Shown: piece after piece, positions 42,172 to 48,576 of the stretch | Layout of the letters: every line of letters starts with the position of its first letter | Numbering within the stretch: position 1 is the first letter of the stretch | From: Campylobacteraceae bacterium | Lineage (GTDB): Bacteria; Campylobacterota; Campylobacteria; Campylobacterales; Sulfurovaceae | Length of the DNA: 48,576 bases | Direction: 5' to 3' | Assembly: GCA_027076905.1 (NCBI GenBank) | Contig: JALTGP010000271.1 | Location: 1-48,576, forward strand | Notes under the pieces: generated by a model | The model's input: the letters and a program-made list of their open reading frames with translations, nothing else | Database searches by the model: none | What the model was told of the DNA's origin: nothing | Translations under genes and position numbers: made by a program

Positions 42172-42209
42172 AAGTATATGAATTTTTTGATTATAAGGGG
42201 AAGAGTATA

Positions 42210-43853
42210 ATGATAAAAAAGTATTTATTGTTTCTGTTTTTACCTTTAGCACTTATTTCAGATAGTACTAAAGGGATAATATCAGATGAAGAGTGGCTAG
42301 GAGTAGGGAAAACAACAGAATCACCAATCCAAACACTCAATACGAATAGAAGTAAAAGGGCTAGACTATCTGAAGATAGCTCCATTCAAGCATTGCCAAA
42401 AGCATCGGACATCAACATTGAATCTGATAGTGAGTGGCAAGAGATTAAAACTCAACTTCAAAAACCTACTATTGTGAGTAGTGATACCATTACCTGTGAA
42501 AACACTGAGGAGAAAGGTATAGAGGGATTACCTCTCTCTCAAGCACTTGAGATTATGAAAAATAACAACTTGGAAATTAAAATTTCCAAATTTAACGAAC
42601 AGATGAAACTGTTTGAGAATAAAATTGCTAATGGCTATAGATATGGACAAGCGGATATCACCTTTCAAGCAGCTCGTTCCAATGATGCAGGAAGTGTTTT
42701 TGGATTCAAACTAAAAAGTAGAGAAGCCACCTTTGGTGATTTTGGAGCAGAGGAGTTTATGAATAATATGGGGGCTGCTCAAAATGGAGATATGGCAGCA
42801 GCAGGACGTATGTATACTGACCCACCTGATAAACTTAACTATCCAGATACAAGAAATCACTTTCAAACAACACTAAACTATCTTATTCCTATCTATACAG
42901 GTGGAAAACTAGACCAATATGACCAAATCACTAAAGCGATGCATCGCATGAGTAAACTTGATACATCAAAAATTTTTACCGAGAAAAACTTTCAAGTTGT
43001 AAAAACTTTTTTTGATATCTCTTTGGTAGATGAGTATATATCAAATCTTAGTAATATTATTAGTAATATTGATAGACTTCAAGAGATAGTATCGGCAATG
43101 AAAGAAGAGGGATATGCTAAAAATCTTGATGAATTAGAGGTAGCTGCTAGGAAATCAGAAGCGGTAAGTATGCTAAATCAAGCCTCCTATAACAAACATC
43201 TAGCCTACCACTATCTCTCTTTTTTACTAAATCGAGATGTTAAATCCATTAGTATAAAATCAGAAAAAGCCCCCATGCCAAAGGTTAATGAGGAGACAAT
43301 TTATAACAATAATATTGATATTAGAAAAGCCCAATTAGGACTGGATATCACTAAAATGGCAATTAAGCTACAAGAGGCAAACTATCTACCACAAATTGGT
43401 GCAATGGCAGAGTATGGTTCAGCGGATAACAATCCCTTTAACAACTTTGTAGATAAAGATTTCTATACCATAGGTCTACAGGCTCAATGGAATCTATATA
43501 ATGGAGGGATGGATAAAAACAACATAGAGAAATCGAAAGTCGAAAATATGAAAGTTCAAGAGCAGGTCAATCTTGCAAAACAGGGAATTCGACTTCAAGT
43601 TAGAAAACTGATAACAGAGATAAAAAGTAAAGATGCTCAAATAGAGAGTTTGGAGACACAGCTTCTTTTTGCTACTAAAGTCTATGAGACATACCAAGAG
43701 CGTTACAAAGAGGGACTATCCTCAATCTCAGACGTACTTATAAAACAGTCAAAAGAGTTAGAGATATTGCTAAAACTACTCACGGAAAAGAATAGTAGAA
43801 ATACAAAAGTATTTGAACTTGACAGTATCATAGATAAAGGAGATAAAGTATGA
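42210..43853 (+). CDS. TolC-family outer membrane efflux channel with N-terminal extension
   Basis: A 547-residue TolC-type channel with a signal peptide (about 1-18). Residues about 19-105 are an extra hydrophilic, Ser/Asp/Glu-rich segment not seen in standard TolC proteins, holding two similar pieces ('SDEEWLG' and 'SDSEWQE'). The two TolC repeats follow ('GLPLSQALEIMKNNNLEIKISKFNEQMK', then 'RKAQLGLDITKMAIKLQEANYLPQIGAMAEYG'), each with a coiled-coil hairpin and strand segment. It exports substrates across the outer membrane with the HlyD and RND proteins encoded next. The stop overlaps the HlyD start (ATGA). Confidence 0.88.
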   Translation: MIKKYLLFLFLPLALISDSTKGIISDEEWLGVGKTTESPIQTLNTNRSKRARLSEDSSIQALPKASDINIESDSEWQEIKTQLQKPTIVSSDTITCENTEEKGIEGLPLSQALEIMKNNNLEIKISKFNEQMKLFENKIANGYRYGQADITFQAARSNDAGSVFGFKLKSREATFGDFGAEEFMNNMGAAQNGDMAAAGRMYTDPPDKLNYPDTRNHFQTTLNYLIPIYTGGKLDQYDQITKAMHRMSKLDTSKIFTEKNFQVVKTFFDISLVDEYISNLSNIISNIDRLQEIVSAMKEEGYAKNLDELEVAARKSEAVSMLNQASYNKHLAYHYLSFLLNRDVKSISIKSEKAPMPKVNEETIYNNNIDIRKAQLGLDITKMAIKLQEANYLPQIGAMAEYGSADNNPFNNFVDKDFYTIGLQAQWNLYNGGMDKNNIEKSKVENMKVQEQVNLAKQGIRLQVRKLITEIKSKDAQIESLETQLLFATKVYETYQERYKEGLSSISDVLIKQSKELEILLKLLTEKNSRNTKVFELDSIIDKGDKV

Positions 43854-44668
43854 ATAGAAATATAAAAAAGGGTATACAAAAAATAGGAATTGGTCTATTT
43901 TTAGCCTCTACATTGGGAAATGCCTTAGAGCTTGAACTTGCAGGTTCTATTGTCTCAGATAATCAAAAGATGATTACGAGTAGATATATGGGAATTGTTA
44001 AAGAGATGAGAGTAGCTGAGGGAGACATCGTTAAAAAAGGAGAACTTCTTTATCGAATTGACTCAAAAGAGATTGATTCAAAAAAAGAGCAAGTTGATTT
44101 GGGTATCTCTCAAGCTGAACTTGCTCTTCAGATGAACCGAAATCAAAAGAACAATGTACTTACCAATCTTGGTCGATTTCAAAGGCTCTATAGAAAAGGA
44201 ATGGTTTCAAAATATGAGCTAGAGAATCTCGAACTCGCTGCTGATAACATGGATGATATGGTCTCAATTGCAGAGAAGCAAGTGCAACAAGCCAAAGCGA
44301 TGAAAAAAGAGGTAATGAACCAATATAATTACCTCAAACTAAAAGCACCCAATGATGGTGTTATTATTATGAAAAAACTAAATGTGGGAGAGATGGCAAT
44401 TCCAGGTATGCCAGGTGTTGTTCTTACTGATTTGAGTAAACTTAGTATTATTGTTGAGATATCAGAGAGCAACTTAAGATACATAGAGTTGGGTAAAAAG
44501 GTAGCCATTCAAGTTCCCTCTATTAACTTTAAATCTATAGGAAAAATCTACTCAATTATTCCCAACTCAAACCCTATGACCCATAAGTTTAAAATGAAAG
44601 TTAAATTTAAGAAAAAAGGCAAATCTATCTACCCAGGTATGTATGCTAAAGTCTATATAAAAGGTTAA
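43850..44668 (+). CDS. RND efflux periplasmic adaptor (HlyD/MFP family)
   Basis: A 272-residue membrane fusion protein linking the RND pump to the TolC channel. A signal peptide is visible (about 1-26). The lipoyl-like half motifs are 'GIVKEMRVAEGDIVKKGELLYRID' and 'LKAPNDGVIIMKKLNVGEMAIPG', separated by a coiled-coil hairpin of about 75 residues. The beta-barrel domain ('LSIIVEISESNLRYIELGKKVAIQVPS') ends the protein early, with little membrane-proximal domain, so it is short for an RND adaptor. There is no lipobox. It overlaps the preceding gene and is 2 bp from the RND gene. Confidence 0.9.
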   Translation: MNRNIKKGIQKIGIGLFLASTLGNALELELAGSIVSDNQKMITSRYMGIVKEMRVAEGDIVKKGELLYRIDSKEIDSKKEQVDLGISQAELALQMNRNQKNNVLTNLGRFQRLYRKGMVSKYELENLELAADNMDDMVSIAEKQVQQAKAMKKEVMNQYNYLKLKAPNDGVIIMKKLNVGEMAIPGMPGVVLTDLSKLSIIVEISESNLRYIELGKKVAIQVPSINFKSIGKIYSIIPNSNPMTHKFKMKVKFKKKGKSIYPGMYAKVYIKG

Positions 44669-44670
44669 CC

Positions 44671-46284
44671 ATGCCACAAAATAAACCGTATGAGATAAAA
44701 GATATTGCAGGAAAACTTGCCTTAGGCTTTCTAAGAAATCCCCTTACGGCAATATTAGGGATTGTTCTTATTGCTATTGGTTGGATTGCATTAGAGACCA
44801 TGCCTCGTGAAGAAGACCCACAAATTGCCATCTCAGGAGGGAGTATTATCGTCCCTATGCCAGGAGTTACGCCCAGTGAAATAGAGAATGTTATAGTCAA
44901 ACCACTAGAAAAAAAACTTCGTGAAGTTCAAGGTATTGAGCATATTTATGGAATGTCAATTGAGAATGTTGGGATTGTTAATGTGATGTATTATATCGGA
45001 GAGAATAGAGAGGATTCTAACCTAAAGCTCTATGATAAAGTGATGCAAAATATGGATAAACTTCCAAAAGGAACCATGCAACCCATTATTAAGCCGTTTG
45101 ATATTGATATTGATGTTCCTATTATGACCGTGGCTCTCTATCAGAAACCAAACTCAAAACTTAACCCTTATGATTTTTTAGAAGAGGTTCAAGCCCTTCA
45201 ACATAAAGTTAATGCCATTGAAAATATTGCGAAAACAACACTTCAAGGGGAGCATATTCAGCAGTTTAATGTTGAAGTTGACATGGGAAAACTCTCTGCC
45301 TACCATCTCTCTATGGGTCAGTTGATGCAAGCGATTCAATCACTAGCCGTCTCTGTACCCAATGTTAAAGGAAAAAGCAGTGATGGAAAACTAGTTCTGT
45401 TTGGTATTACCAATGCGATTGAGAGTATTTCAGATGTTCAAAATGTTATTGTGGCACAATATATGGGTTCCCCTATCTATCTGAGAGATGTAGCAAGAGT
45501 TGAGATTGGTATTGATAAACAAAATTTTAGAGATGTGACACTTATTCATAGGAAAGAGAATAACATAAGCAATCCGTTTTTCAAACAAGATACTCCACAA
45601 ATTACACTTAGTATTGCAAAACTAGCAGGAACTAATGCTGTTTTTGTATCTCAAGATGTCGAAAAAATGCTAGAAGAGTATCATCATAAGTTTGAAGAAC
45701 TAGGAGTAGGATACCTTGTGACAAGAAATTATGGAGACAGAGCCAATGAGGCAGTTAATGAACTAATGCATCACCTTGTGATTACAATTATTATTATTGC
45801 CATTATGTTAGTCTTTACACTTGGTTGGAGAGAGTCTATTATTGTCACTTTTTCCGTTCCTGCTATTTTGGCAATTACCCTCTTTATCGCCTATATCAGT
45901 GGTCAAACAATGAATAGGATTACACTATTTGCCTTCCTATTATCCTTGGGCTTACTAGTCGATGCCGCCATTATTGTTATTGAAAATATTCACCGACACC
46001 TACATGAAGAGAGTGCCAAAGATAAAGAGATGGGTGCCTTACTCGTTGAGGCAACAGATGAAGTTGGAGGACCTACCAACGTTGCAACACTTGCTATTAT
46101 TATGACTATGGTTCCAATGGCATTTGTTGGGGGAATGATGGGTTCATTTATGAAACCTATCCCCTACAATGTCCCTGTGGCTCTCTTTGCATCACTTGTC
46201 GTTGCCTATATATTTACACCTTACCTAAGTCTAAAACTACTTAAAAAACCTGAACATGATAAAGGAGACAAATATGGACAATAA
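44671..46284 (+). CDS. RND permease, N-terminal half (TM1-TM6)
   Basis: A 537-residue protein equal to the N-terminal half of an AcrB/CzcA-type RND pump. It has TM1 ('PLTAILGIVLIAIGWIALE'), porter subdomains ('MPREEDPQIAISGGSIIVPMPGVTPSEIE'), and TM2-TM6 ending in 'VPVALFASLVVAYIFTPYLSLKLL' plus a 13-residue tail. TM4 has one of the two proton-relay Asp residues of AcrB ('LLSLGLLVDAAIIVIENI', where AcrB has DD). The second Asp is Ala. The C-terminal half is encoded by the next gene. RND proteins are normally one chain of about 1000-1050 residues, so both halves must meet in the membrane. Substrate unknown. Confidence 0.85.
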   Translation: MPQNKPYEIKDIAGKLALGFLRNPLTAILGIVLIAIGWIALETMPREEDPQIAISGGSIIVPMPGVTPSEIENVIVKPLEKKLREVQGIEHIYGMSIENVGIVNVMYYIGENREDSNLKLYDKVMQNMDKLPKGTMQPIIKPFDIDIDVPIMTVALYQKPNSKLNPYDFLEEVQALQHKVNAIENIAKTTLQGEHIQQFNVEVDMGKLSAYHLSMGQLMQAIQSLAVSVPNVKGKSSDGKLVLFGITNAIESISDVQNVIVAQYMGSPIYLRDVARVEIGIDKQNFRDVTLIHRKENNISNPFFKQDTPQITLSIAKLAGTNAVFVSQDVEKMLEEYHHKFEELGVGYLVTRNYGDRANEAVNELMHHLVITIIIIAIMLVFTLGWRESIIVTFSVPAILAITLFIAYISGQTMNRITLFAFLLSLGLLVDAAIIVIENIHRHLHEESAKDKEMGALLVEATDEVGGPTNVATLAIIMTMVPMAFVGGMMGSFMKPIPYNVPVALFASLVVAYIFTPYLSLKLLKKPEHDKGDKYGQ

Positions 46285-47986
46285 CCACAAAGCAGGTCTC
46301 TTTGAGAGATTTATCTATTTTGCATTAAGCTCTAAGATTATTAAATTTCTTATTATTATATCAACAGCTATTGCCTTTTTTGCGACATTAACAATGTTAA
46401 CCAATGAGCTTGTTTTGGCAAGAATGCTACCAGGAAAAAGTGCCAATACATACTCAATCTATATAGACACTCCCACGGGTAGTTCAATGTATCAGACCAA
46501 AAAAGTGACCTCCTGTGTCCTAGATATCTTAAGAAAAGAGAATGAAATTCTCAATATGGAAGCTTTTTATGGACAAGGAATTCCTCTTGATTATGCAGGA
46601 CTGGTCAAAGGTTCCAGTATGAAACAGACAGAAAATGTTGCTGAAATATCCGTTAATCTCACAGACAAGCATAATAGGGAAGAGCCATCATTTTTGATGA
46701 CCCAACGGCTTCGCCCTATCATTGACAAAACTTGTTCTAGTGTGATTCCTGGAACCTCTATTAAACTTGTAGAGCAACCCTCAGGTCCGCCTACACTCGC
46801 CTCTATTGTACTTGAAGTACATGGGGACAACATTCAGCAAAATCGAAAACTCTCTATTGAAGTGGCTAAAATTCTCTCTGAAACAGAAGGGCTAGTAGAC
46901 ATAGATATTATGGTAGATGAAGTTTTTGAGAAGTTTAACCTCGTTCCAGATGCTGAAAAAATAGCAAGAAGTGGATTGGGAATGAAACAAGTGAATAATA
47001 TCCTCTATTTGGCTTTTGAAGGGATGGTAATTGCCACTAAAAACTCTGAATACCACTCAAGCCAAATACCAATTTTTTTAGTACTTAGCAAAGAAACCAG
47101 TCAATTTCACTCCAGTTCTATTGATTCATTAAAGGCTAAACTATCATCACTAAATTTGATGAATATGAAAGGGATGATGGTACCTTTATCAGAAGTTGTT
47201 CATATTAAAAAAGTGAAATCAATACCAATGATTATGCACAAAGACCTTAATCGTATGATTAATGTTATCGCTGAAACCGATATGGTATCCCAACTCTATC
47301 CACTACTAGAAGCCCGTAAAACCATGTTGGAGTATTTTTCTACACAGTACAATATTGAAAAAGCTGGGTTTAGTACCTATATGTTTGACCTCTACTTGAC
47401 GGATAAACGAACAGGTGAAAAATTTTTACTCCGATGGGATGGAGAGATGAAAGTTTCACTTGATACATTTAGAGACCTCGGAGCGGCCTTTATTTCTGCA
47501 CTTATTCTTATCTTTTTCCTATTGGTTATTTATTATAAAAGCTTTGCACTCAGTGGTATTATTTTAGTTGGTTCATTCCTCTCACTTATTGGGGTTATTC
47601 TTGGTCACTGGGTTATGGATATGTTTACCCCTCAAACATTCTTCCTCACAGCCACCTCCTTAATTGGATTTATCGCACTGATGGGCATTAGTTCCAGAAA
47701 CTCTCTGCTTCTAATTGATTTCGCGATGGGGCTTATTAACAATGAAGGTGTTGAGAAAACCAGAGCCATTGCGATGGCTGCGGCAACTCGTGCAAAACCG
47801 ATTATGCTTACCGCCGTTGCAATTATTTTAGGTTCTGCCCTACTCGCAGGTGACCCAATATTTGGAGGTCTAGGAGTTGCCCTTATATCAGGTACTGTTG
47901 CAGCCGTTTTTGTATCACTTATCTTTGTTCCTGTTCTTATGGACAATACAAGTGCCATGAACAAAAAAGAGAAAGAGGAGTTTTAA
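46274..47986 (+). CDS. RND permease, C-terminal half (TM7-TM12)
   Basis: A 570-residue protein equal to the C-terminal half of an RND pump. It has TM7 ('IIKFLIIISTAIAFFATLTML'), the second porter set ('RMLPGKSANTYSIYIDTPTGSSMYQ') and TM8-TM12 ('FISALILIFFLLVIYY' to 'AAVFVSLIFVPVLMDN'). TM10 has 'LIGFIALMGISSRNSLLLIDFAM', with Arg where AcrB has Lys940. I moved the start from the track's 46256 to the ATG at 46274, which has 'AAAGGAG' 7 bases upstream. It then overlaps the N-half gene by 11 bases in another frame. A true ribosome site at the join argues against a sequencing frameshift. A terminator overlaps the stop. Confidence 0.85.
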   Translation: MDNNHKAGLFERFIYFALSSKIIKFLIIISTAIAFFATLTMLTNELVLARMLPGKSANTYSIYIDTPTGSSMYQTKKVTSCVLDILRKENEILNMEAFYGQGIPLDYAGLVKGSSMKQTENVAEISVNLTDKHNREEPSFLMTQRLRPIIDKTCSSVIPGTSIKLVEQPSGPPTLASIVLEVHGDNIQQNRKLSIEVAKILSETEGLVDIDIMVDEVFEKFNLVPDAEKIARSGLGMKQVNNILYLAFEGMVIATKNSEYHSSQIPIFLVLSKETSQFHSSSIDSLKAKLSSLNLMNMKGMMVPLSEVVHIKKVKSIPMIMHKDLNRMINVIAETDMVSQLYPLLEARKTMLEYFSTQYNIEKAGFSTYMFDLYLTDKRTGEKFLLRWDGEMKVSLDTFRDLGAAFISALILIFFLLVIYYKSFALSGIILVGSFLSLIGVILGHWVMDMFTPQTFFLTATSLIGFIALMGISSRNSLLLIDFAMGLINNEGVEKTRAIAMAAATRAKPIMLTAVAIILGSALLAGDPIFGGLGVALISGTVAAVFVSLIFVPVLMDNTSAMNKKEKEEF

Positions 47987-48000
47987 CTCCTCTTTTTTAT
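47972..48000 (+). terminator. Intrinsic terminator of the efflux operon
   Basis: AAAGAGGAGTT / AACTCCTCTTT forms an 11-bp symmetric stem, the innermost pairs being loop, followed by TTTT. It overlaps the stop codon of the second RND gene. Confidence 0.85.
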
Positions 48001-48090
48001 CAATATTTTAAGGATATTACAAGTGGTTATCAATAGAAAATATGCTACAATACCATAAGATTATATAATAATATACATAAGGCGACATTA

Positions 48091-48576
48091 ATGATAGAGG
48101 ATATTTCAACTACTTATAAATTAGCAGCATCATACACGATTGGTTCTTATATCTTACCAGGAGAGCCAATTGACAAAATTCAAGATATAGTTGAGAGTAA
48201 AATTCAACTCTCAATTATACCATGCGATGAGATATTAGCCAGAGTAAAGTCAGGAGAGTTCGAAATGGGTCTTATCGAATCACCTCTGGAGGATGAAAAG
48301 CTCATATTTAAAGAGTGGATGACTGATGAGCTGGTTGTCTGCTCTAAAAAACCTCTTCCCAATACTTTTGGCAAAGAGGAAATATCTACCTGCAAACTCA
48401 TTTGCCGTCCAAAAGGGACACTCACCAGAGCCTTTGTTACCAACTTTCTAAAAAAATTCAACCTCTCTTATCAAAGTTTTAACTCTCTTGTCGAGATAGG
48501 AAATCCAACAGCCATGATACAGAGTATCAAATGGTCAAAACCAAATACTGTGAACCCGACAATTGCTATTGTTTCA
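48091..48576 (+). CDS. LysR-type ligand-binding domain protein without N-terminal HTH, 3'-truncated by window edge
   Basis: An open frame of 162 codons to the end of the window, absent from the ORF track because no stop is reached. After about 10 residues it reads 'YKLAASYTIGSYILPGEPIDKI', like the first strand of a LysR substrate-binding domain, then 'IIPCDEILARVKSGEFEMGLIESPLEDEKLIFKEW' and 'DELVVCSKKPL', also in family order. LysR regulators have a winged helix of about 60-90 residues before this, which is missing here; stops fill the upstream frame. The ATG has 'AAGGCG' upstream. It could be a regulator lacking its own DNA-binding domain, a sensor subunit, or a fusion with another domain downstream. 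Confidence 0.6.
   Translation, partial: MIEDISTTYKLAASYTIGSYILPGEPIDKIQDIVESKIQLSIIPCDEILARVKSGEFEMGLIESPLEDEKLIFKEWMTDELVVCSKKPLPNTFGKEEISTCKLICRPKGTLTRAFVTNFLKKFNLSYQSFNSLVEIGNPTAMIQSIKWSKPNTVNPTIAIVS

Noticed and set aside
46256-46284. Frameshift pseudogene as the reason for the split RND gene
   Set aside because: The second half has its own properly spaced ribosome site and ATG, and the break lies at a natural domain boundary. Raw reads are still worth checking.

Overview
This window is AT-rich, tightly packed bacterial DNA. It most likely comes from a denitrifying, free-living member of the Campylobacterota (the former Epsilonproteobacteria; Sulfurovum/Sulfurimonas-like). Two blocks have the gene order I recall from Helicobacter and Campylobacter: M16 protease-dapA-SDR-pgsA, and HIT-pheS-pheT-aroA-ispH-rpsA-serA. 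The genus cannot be fixed from the sequence alone. I saw no rRNA, tRNA, CRISPR array, insertion sequence or prophage.

Layout. 1-1637: the 3' end of a PqiB/MCE lipid-transport operon with its lipoprotein. 1726-5381: a small membrane protein, polA (minus strand) and another small membrane protein. 5406-10308: a heme d1/siroheme cluster made of a cytochrome c, nirJ, nirF, a SUMT (nirE/cobA type), a Crp/Fnr regulator and a precorrin-2 dehydrogenase. An FNR-type box lies in class II geometry in front of it. Heme d1 implies a cd1 nitrite reductase (nirS), which must be encoded outside the window. 10325-15588 (minus): pgsA, a FabL-like SDR, dapA, an M16 protease and a YbiT-type ABC-F protein, with a REP-like pair of palindromes between pgsA and the SDR. 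15788-19721: an unknown protein, rpoD, a histidine phosphatase and a DedA protein.

20025-26019: the most unusual locus. It holds an M20 carboxypeptidase of the glutamate-carboxypeptidase type, a RimK-like ATP-grasp ligase, a second and divergent ATP-grasp protein, and, after a terminator, a leaderless M14 carboxypeptidase carrying beta-rich and Fn3-like modules. The M14 protein seems to have Arg where bovine carboxypeptidase A has Ile255, which would favour acidic C-terminal residues. Together this looks like a ligase ('writer') and carboxypeptidase ('eraser') set for glutamate-like tails. That function is inferred, not shown.

26047-33031: leuA and then minus-strand hemD, a CDF metal exporter, a MidA-type methyltransferase, a TolC-family protein, argD and HIT. 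33141-41986: pheS, pheT, aroA, ispH, rpsA and serA. 42210-47986: a TolC-HlyD-RND efflux operon whose RND permease is split into two genes exactly between TM6 and TM7. Two inverted repeats lie in its leader. 48091-end: the start of a protein that looks like a LysR-type ligand-binding domain with no DNA-binding domain in front.

All family calls come from reading motifs by eye. No database search, structure prediction or codon statistics were run.
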